Source: Rhodobacteraceae bacterium Alg231-30 (lineage in GTDB: Bacteria; Pseudomonadota; Alphaproteobacteria; Rhodobacterales; Rhodobacteraceae). From it: DNA of 64,000 bases. The DNA is taken from NCBI GenBank assembly GCA_900143615.1, contig FREU01000003.1, positions 298,237 through 362,236 on the forward strand. Reading direction: 5' to 3'. Below, piece by piece: positions 8,721 through 18,607 of the stretch. The notes beneath the pieces were generated by a model. The model worked only from the letters and a program-made list of their open reading frames with translations. It was not told the DNA's origin and made no database searches. The first letter of the stretch is position 1. Every line of letters begins with the position of its first letter. The position numbers and the translations under genes were made by a program.

Positions 8721-11700
8721 GTGGTGAAAGATGTAATTTCGGGTGTCGTCCCGTCGCTGGAGTCAATCGGTTCCGAGAATGAAGTCCAGCGGTCAGACGG
8801 TGAAACTATCCGAGAGGAAATCGAGAGCGTCGCCCCTTCGGAAATCTATGAAAACAATGTTCTTGGGGCCGCGGAGCAAACGCCTCTTGGGGCCGCGCCT
8901 GCCGAACCAGACGGTCCAGATGAGACCCCCAACAACGGTGGCGCACCTGCAGGACCTGACGTTGGTGGTTTGGTAATCAGTACCTTAGGCACGACTGGCG
9001 ATGACGTGCTTCTCATTGGAGAGGATTCGCTTGCCTCGCCCGACACGGTTAATGGTCTTGCCGGCAATGATTTGATTTTTGGTGACTTAGCCGGCGCGTA
9101 TGTGCATCTCGGCACCGGGAATATTGGAACAATAGGTTTGGCGCTCAACATCGATAGCAGTGCGGCTTGGGGCACCCAGAACAATCTGGATATCGGCGAC
9201 AGTTCTATACCGCATGTTTCTGTATTTGGTGAGGGCGCCGGTGAGAGGCAATTCTTTTCCGTCACGGTGGGCGCAGGCGAAACAATCACGCTTGATATCG
9301 ACCATGGCCATTCTGCCATCGGCGGCGGGTCGGTGGACACCGAAGTCGTACTGTACAATGCAGCGCAGACGCTGGTGGCGGAAAATGACGACAGCGCCAC
9401 CGCCGACGGTGGCTTAGGGTCCACGACCATTAGAGATTCCTATCTGGTATATACCAATACCGGGGCGACCCAGTTGTTCTATATCGAGGTGGGATCCTAT
9501 CTTGACGGTGCAGGTACCAACACCATCGGCACTGGTGACACCTATGTGCTGAACGTGTCGGTGACTGGCCATGCTGCGACCAACGCTGCGGTGTTTGACA
9601 ACGACAGCATTAATGGCGGTGACGGCAACGATTCCATCTATGGAAACGATGGCAACGACACACTGAATGGTGATGCGGACAGTGACACGCTCTTGGGTGG
9701 TTCAGGTAGTGACTCCCTGAATGGTGGGAGCGGAGATGACTCGATGGTCGGTGGCACGGGCGCTGACACGTTGAATGGCGCCGGAGGCGGGGCCGACACG
9801 ATGGAAGGTGAGGCCGGAAACGATTTGTTCCTGCTGAACGCGGCCGATAACAACGCAGGATCCTCCATCGATGGCGGAGCGGATACTGATACCCTTGTTC
9901 TGTCGGGCGGCGCGTTTGATTTGCGCACCATGACACTGGCGAACCTGGAGGAAATACTTAGCTTTCCATCGGTAACAACTGTCACGTTGGGGGCCGATCA
10001 GGCGACATTCAGTGCAAATTCGGTTACGGCCGGGTCCTCGACCGGTTTCGAAGTGATCATGGGCACGACGTCGACCCTTAGCCTTGCGACGGTCGGCTAT
10101 TTCAACTTCAGCGCAACCAACAGCTTCACGATCACTGGTGATGGAGATGCCGAAACAATCACTGCGGGATCATTCGGATCCTTGATCGTGGGCAATGGCG
10201 GCAATGACACGCTAACCGGCGGGGCGGGCAATGACACGCTGAATGGTGGCGCTGATAACGACACATTCATGATGGTAAATCATGCGGGCGCTTCAGATAC
10301 GGTTGTTGGTGACACCGGCGTCGACATGCTGGATTTTTCAGGCTCGACGGCGGGTTGGAACTTATTCCTATCAGGTGCTGGAGCGGGCAGCGCGTCTTCC
10401 TCCACATCAAACCTTGCGTTTAGCGGTATCAACTCGTTCACGGGATCCGGATTCGCTGACGGAATTTTTGGAATAGAGCATTTCGACGGCCCACTGGCGG
10501 GCGGTGCAGGTATTGACTACTTTGCTGGCAGCGTGAACAGCAATCTTGATGGCGGCGCAGACAATGACTCTCTGGATCTGAACGGCGGAACGAATAATCA
10601 CGTACTCGACCTGGGTACGGGTGCGTTTTTTGACGGTGCAAACAGTTTTACTGTCGTCAATTTCGAATCCGTTGCTGGCGGGACCGGCAATGACAGCTTC
10701 ACCGGAACGGCGGGTAATAACTACCTGGAAGGTGATGATGGCAATGACACGTTGATTGGCCTTGGGGGCAGTGACGTGCTGCAAGGCGACGTGGGTGATG
10801 ACTCTTTGGACGGTGGCGCTGATCATGACACGCTTTATGGTGGCACAGGCGTGGACACCATGTTGGGCGGAAGTGGCGTGGACACCCTTTTGCTCTTCGG
10901 AGACGAAGCGAATACCGGCAAGTTTCTGGATGGTGGTGCAGACGGCGACACCCTGTACCTTCAGATCGGGGCCTTCGATCTGCGTACGATGACGCTCCAG
11001 AACATTGAAACTCTTCGGTCGACTTCGTCAGTCACGACAATCCAGATAAATGCCGATCAGGCGGCATTCACGACCTGGCATACACTCGGTGGGTCCACTT
11101 CAACATCCTATGAAATCTACATGGGTACCGCCGCGACCTTGAACCTTGCGCCGGCCACGTTTTCGGGTTTCGGCGCCACCAATCCGTTTTCCATAACCGG
11201 TGACGGCGACGCCGAGAACATCACCGCCGGAGGGACTGCGACTGGCATTAGCGGCAATGGCGGCAATGACACGCTGATCGGTGGCACAGGCAATGACTCG
11301 CTTTTCGGGGGCGCTGACAACGACTCCCTGAATGGTGGGGCCGGCGATGACTCGATGGTCGGTGGCGCGGGCGCTGACACGTTGAATGGCGATGGAGGCG
11401 GGGCCGACACGATGGAAGGCGAGGCCGGCAACGATTGGTTCCGGCTGAACGCGGCTCATAGCAACACGGGGTCCTCGATCGACGGCGGCGCCGACTACGA
11501 CTTCCTGGAGCTGGACGGCGGCGCGTTTGACCTGCGCACCATGACACTGGCAAATCTTGAAAGATTGACCGCCCTGTCGACGGCCACAACAATCAGTCTG
11601 CGTGCCGATCAGGCAACATTCGAGGTATATTCGACCGAATTCGGAGCCCTGACCGATTTCGAAGTGTTCATGGGCACGACGTCGACCCTTAACCTTTCGG

Positions 11701-14700
11701 CGGCCACGTTTGTAGGTTTGGACGTCGAAAATCTTTTTGATATCACCGGGGACAATGATGCGGAACACATCACCGGCGGAAATGCCCGTACCAGATTCTC
11801 GGGCTATGGCGGCAATGACACGCTGATTGGCGGTTCGGGCAATGACACGTTTTATGCCGGTCTTGGCGCAGATTCTGTCGAAGGCAACGGCGGCGATGAT
11901 TTTATCAGCAACTCCGACGGCGCGGACACCCTCAAGGGCGGCGCCGGTTTGGACACTATTTTTATCGACGGCGACCACACCAATGCCGGCAAATTTCTGG
12001 ATGGTGGCGCGGATACGGATCTCCTTTATCTGCAGGACGGTGCGTTTGATCTGCGCACCATGACCGTCCAAAATTTTGAAATCATCGTCGCGTTTGAATC
12101 CACGACAACTGTTCAGATGGCGGCGGATCAGGCCACCTTCGCAAGCTATTTCGTGGGTGGTGCATCTTCGACCACTTTCAACGTGCATATGGGCACCACC
12201 TCGAGCTTTAGTCTGGCAACGGTCGGTTTTAACTCCTTCAGCGCCACCAACAGTTTCACCATCACCGGCGACGCCGACGCGGAAGCCATCACGGGCGGCG
12301 CGTTCGGATCAACCATTGTTGGCAATGACGGAAATGACACGCTGACTGGCGGAGCAGGTACGGATTCACTGGATGGCGGCGCAGGCGATGATCTGTTTGT
12401 TGCCAGCGGCGGGGCCGACACTATGAACGGTGGCGCGGACAACGACACGGTCACCTATGCAGGCGCTCTGGCGGGTGTGACGCTGAACGCCTGGACCGGT
12501 GGCACCGGCGGGCTGGCCAATGGGCACATCTATTACGGCGTCGAAAACTTTATCGGCTCTAACCACAATGACACGATCAGCAGTCTGGGTGTTGGCTCGG
12601 CGGTCACATCCATGCTTCTGTCAGGACTGGAAGGCGATGATACGCTGATTGGGGGCTTAGGCAGTGACACGCTGATTGGCGGGTTTGGCAGTGACAGCAT
12701 GGATGGTGGTGCGGCCAATGACACCTTTATGGTGGTCGATGACGCCGGATCATCCGACACGCTGGTGGGCGGCGCGGGCACAGATACCGCCGATTTCTCC
12801 GGCTCGAGCACGGGCTGGGCCATTGGCTTTACTTACATTCCTTCTTCTTCTTCTCCGTTCCTGAATGGCACGGGCACATCCGGAACAAGCTCTGTCACCT
12901 TCAGTGACATCGATGCGGTGATCGGCTCGGATTTCAATGATACATTCACGAATTTCAACTTCTATGGCGGCATCATTAATGGCGGCGATGGCAATGATCT
13001 GTTCAGCGGCACTATTAGCGGCTTCGATCGCGATGGCGGCGCGGGCACGGACACGCTGGATGTCTCCTCCGAGTCCTCGCACATCACCTTTAATCTTGCC
13101 ACTGGCGCCTATTCGTCCACCACTCCAACCACTGCCACTATTGCCAATTTCGAGAACGCATTTACCGGGTGGGGCAATGATGTCCTTACCGGCACAACCG
13201 GTGCCAATAATCTTGTTGGCAATGGCGGCAACGACAGCCTTGTCGGGGACGGAGGCGATGACACGCTGGAAGGCGGCACCGGCAACGACACGCTGCTGGG
13301 TGGGGTTGGCAATGATGTGCTGAATGGCGGCTCGGGCGTCGATAGTCTCGATGGCGGGGCCGACAATGACACGCTGAACCTTGATACGTCACAAGATGGC
13401 GCGGGCAATATTTATGCCGGCGGCGCGGGTACGCAAGATGCGCTGGTCGCAATCCGCACCACCGGACCTACCGAGCTTGATCTACGCGACGACACTGTGT
13501 CGGGCATCGAAGAGTATCGGTTCAATGGCTCAGATTCAGTCCGGATCACCCTGAACGCCCAACATCTGACAGGCACAAATATAATCGGAGGCAGCGACAA
13601 TCTGGGGCATAGCTCGGTTCTGGATATCTACCTGAACAACCAGACTTCTCTGAATCTGTTGTCGCTGTTTTTTGGTGATTTTACCGATGCGGGTGACCAT
13701 GTCGAAATCTGGGGCAACTCGGTCTCTGACTGGGTTACGGGCAGTTCCTTGCGGGACGTCATCCGGGGTGAAGGCGGCCATGACTCGCTGTTTGGTAGTT
13801 GGGGCAACGACACAGTGATCGGTGGCGCGGGCGACGATTTCCTCTATGGCGGTGCCGGTGTGGACAGCATATCCGGTGGCGCTGACAGCGACATTCTGGG
13901 CGTGAGCACCGGCGATGATGCCGTAGGAGAAACCTATGATGGTGGCACAGGAACCGACTATCTGGCTCTTGAGGCCACCAGCGGCGGCTCAGTGTTCAAT
14001 CTGACGGATGACACCCTAACCAGCGTAGAAGGCCTTATTTTTGCTGGATCCGGCGACAATTCCCGTGTGCAGGTTCAGGCCACCCAGCTGGCGGGGTTCA
14101 CTCAGGTAGACGCCGCGTCTCATACCGCCCTGCAATCGGTGTTCGAAGTCCAAATGGGCACTATGACCAGCCTTGATCTGTCTTCCTACAACTTCTCGGG
14201 CTTCACCGATGTCAGTGACACCGTCAACATCAAAGGTGACGGAGACAACGAAACCATCACCGGATCAGGTATTCAGGACAGCATCGAAGGCGCGGGTGGC
14301 GCGGATCATTTGATGGGCGGTGCGGGTAATGATACGCTGCTCGGCGGCGCAGGTAATGACACTCTGATTGGTGGCCTGGGCGTCGACAGCCTGTTGGGAG
14401 GGGCGGATAACGACACCTTCCAGGAAAGTTCGGATAACAGTAGTGGTGAGGTCTATGATGGAGGTGCGGGCACCGATATCATCGAGCTTCTGACCGATAG
14501 CGGCAACCAAACCCTTTCTCTCTTCTACGACACATTGATCGGCATCGAAGGGTTCAAAATCACCGGAGCCAATTGGGGTGATATCACTATCAGTGCAGCG
14601 CAGTTGCCGAGCATCACCTCGTATGATGCCACCGGAAATACAAGTGACCTTACCTGGTTTATCGTTCAAATGGGCACCGAAACCTCGGCTGATCTCTCCG

Positions 14701-17510
14701 GGATCACATTTACCGGGTTTGACGGGGCCAGCAATTTGTCACGAATTCTAGGTGATGTAGATGCCGAGCATATGACTGGACGAAACGGGCGCGACTCTCT
14801 GTCGGGTTTTGACGGCAATGACACGTTGATCGGGGGAGGCGGTATAGACCGTGTTTATGGCGGCGACGCCAATGACTTGCTAGTCGTCAATTCCGGGGAT
14901 GTTGAGGCTAGCGAAATCTATGATGGTGGGGCTGGCATCGACGCGCTGGGGATCAATGCCACCGGCGGTTCCGGGATTTTTGATTTCACCAGCACCAGCG
15001 TCGTGAGCCTTGAAACACTGACCTTCACCGGTTCGCAAAATGCCGAGGTCCGGATAGGGGTTGGACAATGGATTTCAAGTGGCTTCACAAGTGTTGATGC
15101 CTCGGGACAAGACGTCGGAATCCAGGCCGTTCTGAATATTCAAATGGACGGGGTCACACCATTGCTCGATCTGAGCAGTGTGACGGTGAGTGGTTTCACC
15201 AGCGATGGGTCTATCGATGAAATCATGGTGACCGGTAGCGCGCTTGGCGACACCATCTTCGGCAGTTCCAATGTGGACCGCCTGATCGGTAACGCTGGCA
15301 ATGACGCATTGTTTGGCAATGGTGGCGATGACACGCTTTATGGCGGCACTGGTGTCGATTCACTGTCGGGGGGGGGCGATAACGATACCTTCCAAATAAA
15401 CGCTGGCGACAATGAAGCCGGTGAAACCTATGACGGTGGCGCCGGAAGTGATCGGCTGGTGGTTGTCGACGTACCAGCGGGCAACACGGTGTTTAACCTG
15501 CGCGACGATACGGTCATAAGCATCGAATCCCTTCTTTTCCTGACTGGCGCTGCCCAGATGACCTTGCAGATGAATGCTGCGCAATTGGTGGGTCTAGATA
15601 CTGTTGAGGCCTTCGGAGCGCCCACAAGCGGGGCGGTGTTGGACGTCCGGATGGGTGCGGTGGACAACCTTGACCTGTCCGGTGTCAACTTCACTTCGTT
15701 TGCCGGAGCCGGGGACAAAGTTCTTGTGACAGGGGACGGGGATGATGACTTTATTATTGGAGGTGACGCGCAGAATGTCTTGCGCGGTTATAGTGGCGCG
15801 GACACTTTGATCGGTGGTAATAATGCCGATGTTATCTATGGGGGCAACGGCTCTGATATTCTGTTCGGGTCCGATGGACATGACCTACTTTTGGGCGGCG
15901 ATGGCAGCGACTCCCTCGACGGCGGAAGCGGGAATGACACGGTCAGAGGTGAGGCCGGAGATGACATTCTCTTGGCCAACAGCGGCACTAGTATTCTGGA
16001 CGGCGGCTCAGGAACGGACACTCTCACTATTTTCGGTGCGCCGGGCGGTGTGACGGTTGACGCAACAGGCCTTGGTACACTTGGGGCAGATAGCTTTGAG
16101 GCGATCTCGATCGAACGTCTGATCGGCGGTGCGTTTGGCGACAAAATTTCTGAATTTGCCGGGCTAGTGGAAATCGAGGCGGGCGACGGCGATGATACCG
16201 TCGTGTCAGATGGTGTGGCTGAAGCAGATAGCTTTGATGGTGGCCTTGGCATCGATACGCTGGATCTGAGCAAACATACTGTTGGACAGGTTTTGAATCT
16301 GGGCACGGACCTTTGGAATGGCCACACCGAGGCGACCAACTTCGAGAACGCCGTCGGTGGGTCGGGTGACGACTCAATCACTGGTGTGGCTACAGGTAGC
16401 AACCTGGATGGTGGCGGCGGCAATGATACGCTTTCCGGCCTTGGGACCGCGGACACATTGCTTGGCGGTACTGGAAACGATATCCTAATCGGCGGCGGCG
16501 GCGGTGACGAGATGAATGGCGGCGCCAGCAATGATATCCTTTCGGGGGACGGTGGCGCCGATACGCTTGTCGGCGGCAGCGGCGATGACATTCTGGGCGG
16601 TGGCTCGGGGAATGACCATCTGTCCGGTGGCTTCCAGAGCGACATCCTGAGCGGTAGCCTTGGAAATGATACTTTGCTGGGGGACAGCGGCAACGACCTG
16701 CTTGACGGTGGCAGCGGCGCTGACAATCTGGATGGCGGCACCGGCATTGACACTTTGAGCTATGCATCAGATTCAAGCGGAGTGACGGTGAACCTAACCA
16801 CCAATACCGCCTCGGGCGGCAACGCGGCCGGAGACATCATCACGGGGTTTGAAGATGTGCTTGGGGGCAATGGTGACGATAACCTGACCGGATCGGCCTC
16901 TAATAACAAGATAGGTGCCGGCGGCGGCAATGACACTCTGAATGGCTTGAGTGGCGACGATACACTGAACGGCAAGGGCGGCAATGACAGCCTGAACGGT
17001 GGGTCTGGCAATGACACTTTGCTTGGCGGCTTTGGCAAGGATATCTTGCTTGGCGGCGGCGGGCAGGACAAGCTGACCGGCGGTGGAGGTAACGACAGTC
17101 TGATCGGTGCATCCGGTAATGACATCCTGCTTGGTAGCGGTGGTCAGGACACCCTGTTGGGTGGCGGCGGCGACGACTCCCTTGACGGCGGGGCGGGTGG
17201 CGACGTCCTGAATGGCGGTCTTGGAGACGACACCCTTGTTGGTGGCAGCGCCACAAATGACGTGTTCGTCTTCACGGATGGGTTCGGCAGTGATGTGATT
17301 ACCGATTTCAACGCGGCCAACCTGGAGGATATTGACCTTTCAGGCGTGACCAACATCACCAGTTTTGTTGACCTAATCAATAACCACCTGAGCAATGTTG
17401 GCGGTTTCGCCACTATCGTAGACGGTTCGGACTCGATCCTGTTGCAGGGTGTAGCCTTTGGTGATGTCGGTATCGGTCAGGCCTATTCGGGTGCTGATTT
17501 TATCTTTTAA
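8721..17510 (+). CDS. Giant RTX calcium-binding repeat protein
   Basis: About 2,930 residues. The frame is open from a TTG at 8670, but GTG codons at 8721 and 8724 follow GAGTGGGG at a good distance, and the TTG would overlap the CtrA-like site, so 8721 is preferred. A short acidic helical N-terminus leads into a first RTX motif and then a pre-peptidase-C-terminal-like beta domain (about 9100-9580; F-F-S-V-T-V-G-A-G-E-T-I-T-L). The rest alternates blocks of G-G-x-G-x-D-x-L repeats with nine copies of a non-RTX module beginning F-D/N-L-R/T-x-x-T near 9914, 10974, 11526, 12044, 13477, 13994, 14513, 14978 and 15489. From 16400 it is almost pure RTX. The C-terminus (F-V-F-T-D-G-F-G-S-D to G-A-D-F-I-F) matches two other RTX proteins here and probably carries the type I secretion signal. 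A G9 tract lies at 15368-15376. Surface or S-layer-like adhesion is plausible but not shown. Confidence 0.85.
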   Translation: MVKDVISGVVPSLESIGSENEVQRSDGETIREEIESVAPSEIYENNVLGAAEQTPLGAAPAEPDGPDETPNNGGAPAGPDVGGLVISTLGTTGDDVLLIGEDSLASPDTVNGLAGNDLIFGDLAGAYVHLGTGNIGTIGLALNIDSSAAWGTQNNLDIGDSSIPHVSVFGEGAGERQFFSVTVGAGETITLDIDHGHSAIGGGSVDTEVVLYNAAQTLVAENDDSATADGGLGSTTIRDSYLVYTNTGATQLFYIEVGSYLDGAGTNTIGTGDTYVLNVSVTGHAATNAAVFDNDSINGGDGNDSIYGNDGNDTLNGDADSDTLLGGSGSDSLNGGSGDDSMVGGTGADTLNGAGGGADTMEGEAGNDLFLLNAADNNAGSSIDGGADTDTLVLSGGAFDLRTMTLANLEEILSFPSVTTVTLGADQATFSANSVTAGSSTGFEVIMGTTSTLSLATVGYFNFSATNSFTITGDGDAETITAGSFGSLIVGNGGNDTLTGGAGNDTLNGGADNDTFMMVNHAGASDTVVGDTGVDMLDFSGSTAGWNLFLSGAGAGSASSSTSNLAFSGINSFTGSGFADGIFGIEHFDGPLAGGAGIDYFAGSVNSNLDGGADNDSLDLNGGTNNHVLDLGTGAFFDGANSFTVVNFESVAGGTGNDSFTGTAGNNYLEGDDGNDTLIGLGGSDVLQGDVGDDSLDGGADHDTLYGGTGVDTMLGGSGVDTLLLFGDEANTGKFLDGGADGDTLYLQIGAFDLRTMTLQNIETLRSTSSVTTIQINADQAAFTTWHTLGGSTSTSYEIYMGTAATLNLAPATFSGFGATNPFSITGDGDAENITAGGTATGISGNGGNDTLIGGTGNDSLFGGADNDSLNGGAGDDSMVGGAGADTLNGDGGGADTMEGEAGNDWFRLNAAHSNTGSSIDGGADYDFLELDGGAFDLRTMTLANLERLTALSTATTISLRADQATFEVYSTEFGALTDFEVFMGTTSTLNLSAATFVGLDVENLFDITGDNDAEHITGGNARTRFSGYGGNDTLIGGSGNDTFYAGLGADSVEGNGGDDFISNSDGADTLKGGAGLDTIFIDGDHTNAGKFLDGGADTDLLYLQDGAFDLRTMTVQNFEIIVAFESTTTVQMAADQATFASYFVGGASSTTFNVHMGTTSSFSLATVGFNSFSATNSFTITGDADAEAITGGAFGSTIVGNDGNDTLTGGAGTDSLDGGAGDDLFVASGGADTMNGGADNDTVTYAGALAGVTLNAWTGGTGGLANGHIYYGVENFIGSNHNDTISSLGVGSAVTSMLLSGLEGDDTLIGGLGSDTLIGGFGSDSMDGGAANDTFMVVDDAGSSDTLVGGAGTDTADFSGSSTGWAIGFTYIPSSSSPFLNGTGTSGTSSVTFSDIDAVIGSDFNDTFTNFNFYGGIINGGDGNDLFSGTISGFDRDGGAGTDTLDVSSESSHITFNLATGAYSSTTPTTATIANFENAFTGWGNDVLTGTTGANNLVGNGGNDSLVGDGGDDTLEGGTGNDTLLGGVGNDVLNGGSGVDSLDGGADNDTLNLDTSQDGAGNIYAGGAGTQDALVAIRTTGPTELDLRDDTVSGIEEYRFNGSDSVRITLNAQHLTGTNIIGGSDNLGHSSVLDIYLNNQTSLNLLSLFFGDFTDAGDHVEIWGNSVSDWVTGSSLRDVIRGEGGHDSLFGSWGNDTVIGGAGDDFLYGGAGVDSISGGADSDILGVSTGDDAVGETYDGGTGTDYLALEATSGGSVFNLTDDTLTSVEGLIFAGSGDNSRVQVQATQLAGFTQVDAASHTALQSVFEVQMGTMTSLDLSSYNFSGFTDVSDTVNIKGDGDNETITGSGIQDSIEGAGGADHLMGGAGNDTLLGGAGNDTLIGGLGVDSLLGGADNDTFQESSDNSSGEVYDGGAGTDIIELLTDSGNQTLSLFYDTLIGIEGFKITGANWGDITISAAQLPSITSYDATGNTSDLTWFIVQMGTETSADLSGITFTGFDGASNLSRILGDVDAEHMTGRNGRDSLSGFDGNDTLIGGGGIDRVYGGDANDLLVVNSGDVEASEIYDGGAGIDALGINATGGSGIFDFTSTSVVSLETLTFTGSQNAEVRIGVGQWISSGFTSVDASGQDVGIQAVLNIQMDGVTPLLDLSSVTVSGFTSDGSIDEIMVTGSALGDTIFGSSNVDRLIGNAGNDALFGNGGDDTLYGGTGVDSLSGGGDNDTFQINAGDNEAGETYDGGAGSDRLVVVDVPAGNTVFNLRDDTVISIESLLFLTGAAQMTLQMNAAQLVGLDTVEAFGAPTSGAVLDVRMGAVDNLDLSGVNFTSFAGAGDKVLVTGDGDDDFIIGGDAQNVLRGYSGADTLIGGNNADVIYGGNGSDILFGSDGHDLLLGGDGSDSLDGGSGNDTVRGEAGDDILLANSGTSILDGGSGTDTLTIFGAPGGVTVDATGLGTLGADSFEAISIERLIGGAFGDKISEFAGLVEIEAGDGDDTVVSDGVAEADSFDGGLGIDTLDLSKHTVGQVLNLGTDLWNGHTEATNFENAVGGSGDDSITGVATGSNLDGGGGNDTLSGLGTADTLLGGTGNDILIGGGGGDEMNGGASNDILSGDGGADTLVGGSGDDILGGGSGNDHLSGGFQSDILSGSLGNDTLLGDSGNDLLDGGSGADNLDGGTGIDTLSYASDSSGVTVNLTTNTASGGNAAGDIITGFEDVLGGNGDDNLTGSASNNKIGAGGGNDTLNGLSGDDTLNGKGGNDSLNGGSGNDTLLGGFGKDILLGGGGQDKLTGGGGNDSLIGASGNDILLGSGGQDTLLGGGGDDSLDGGAGGDVLNGGLGDDTLVGGSATNDVFVFTDGFGSDVITDFNAANLEDIDLSGVTNITSFVDLINNHLSNVGGFATIVDGSDSILLQGVAFGDVGIGQAYSGADFIF

Positions 17511-17526
17511 TCGAAGCGACAGAACA

Positions 17527-17563
17527 CGAGAAAAGGCCCCGTACTATGCGGGGCCTTTTCTCG
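17527..17563 (+). terminator. Terminator of the giant RTX gene
   Basis: A perfect 15-bp stem (17527-17541 with 17549-17563, loop TACTATG) whose arms contain an A-run and a T-run, so it can act in both directions. It starts 16 bases after the stop codon. Confidence 0.9.
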
Positions 17564-18008
17564 TCCAAAAGATTCACAGGTTTTTAAAACTGGCTTTCCT
17601 TGATAGGTGCACAACATTTATTGCGGACCTGTGATGGTTTTGCCGATAACGAAGTGCTTGATGATGAAGGCGCGACCAGCCGTTCAGGACCCTCGGCAAA
17701 GCATTGATCGCGGGCGCTTGTTTGATGTGATTTTCGCAACGTCGATAGAGCCGAACGCGAGACTACAACAATGCATGCAGGGTATTGTCGATGATCCGCC
17801 GCATCTTTATTGCCGCCATTCTGGCGTTGTCCGCTTGCTCAGCGCCGTCTGAGACAGTTTCGCGGGCATAAAAGTGGCAAACGACGCCATTGAGGCGCAC
17901 TATTAATGATGTAGAAGATTGGCAGAAAACAACTAAGGTCTGTCCTGATCGCGGATACTCCGCTCCCCTTCACATCTTAGCTAAGTGGTAATCTTGGAGG
18001 GGATAAAA
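17564..18008. other. Gene-poor gap after the giant RTX gene
   Basis: Contains only one possible tiny lipoprotein reading frame (17791-17871) and the promoter/leader of the gene at 18009. No other structure recognised. Confidence 0.4.
17791..17871 (+). CDS. Possible 26-residue lipoprotein or lipoprotein gene remnant
   Basis: The frame codes for MIRRIFIAAILALSACSAPS and six more residues. It has a basic start, a hydrophobic core and the lipobox L-S-A-C, a complete lipoprotein signal peptide, yet it stops ten residues after the cysteine. It may be a genuine mini-lipoprotein (as entericidins are) or the 5' stub of a lost gene. A Shine-Dalgarno-like sequence is weak. Confidence 0.3.
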   Translation: MIRRIFIAAILALSACSAPSETVSRA

Positions 18009-18518
18009 ATGCAAAACCTTTACATGAGTTTACCTTTCCTAGAAGCGGTACGCGCGTTCATGAACTTAGTAGCAGCACGAAGAGAACAACTCTCTGAATC
18101 AAAATGGCGCGACGTGAAGACGCTCAGGTACTTGCTTGGGAATGGGTTTAAAGCTGAACGCCCGAAACAGGTGATTTCGAGGCACATGTTGATGTCAATT
18201 GCTGCATCAGCACAGTACGATGAAAAGCGTGGCGAAGGTGGCCCAGGTATACGATCTTATACAAGGGCAGGGCTTAGGTATGAACACGTAGTTCCAATCA
18301 GTACCCTGCACGAATTGTTGTTCGATGCGCGTCTCAGTTTAACGGCGACCGACGATGTGTTAAGGAACTTTTACCACGTTGCTTGGATCACTTTGGATGA
18401 GGACGCGCGTTTGAATAAGAGCGGAATGCGTACAAAAATGCCAATAGGTTGGAACGGCTCGAATCCGTTTGCGCGGTATGACGCGGTGGGTGTACAGCTT
18501 GAACCGCTGAGAGAATGA
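18009..18518 (+). CDS. Uncharacterised protein with a possible HNH-like motif
   Basis: 169 residues from the ATG at 18009, which sits eight bases after GGAGGGG; an upstream in-frame ATG (17985) lacks such a site. The protein is basic in its first half. It carries Y-E-H-V-V-P-I-S-T-L-H-E-L-L in the middle and an I-T-L-D-E-D-A-R-L-N stretch further on. E-H-V-V-P followed by a later E-D-x-x-L is reminiscent of HNH (His-Me finger) nucleases, but cysteine pairs and the canonical N/H residues cannot be placed with certainty. It stands alone between the giant RTX gene and a decayed transposase, so it may have arrived with mobile DNA. Function unassigned. Confidence 0.5.
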   Translation: MQNLYMSLPFLEAVRAFMNLVAARREQLSESKWRDVKTLRYLLGNGFKAERPKQVISRHMLMSIAASAQYDEKRGEGGPGIRSYTRAGLRYEHVVPISTLHELLFDARLSLTATDDVLRNFYHVAWITLDEDARLNKSGMRTKMPIGWNGSNPFARYDAVGVQLEPLRE

Positions 18519-18607
18519 CTTTCACAGTTCGCCAATATTGATTTTGTCGGGTGCGCTGATTTCTAAGCGCCAAAGCCCGATGCCGACGGTTTATCGGGGC
18601 AGGTCTA

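Noticed and set aside
15836-16753. 305-codon open frame opposite the giant RTX gene
   Set aside because: Proline/serine-rich antisense of G-G-x-G-x-D repeats; long antisense frames are a by-product of RTX sequence, as at 11100-12188 too.
9600-17260. Regular repeats that could suggest a CRISPR array or DNA satellite
   Set aside because: The period (27 bases) and coding content are those of RTX nonapeptides; there are no spacers of constant size.
17607-17852. 81-codon open frame after the giant RTX terminator
   Set aside because: No coding signature or ribosome site; it overlaps a better small frame (17791) and its amino-acid composition looks random.
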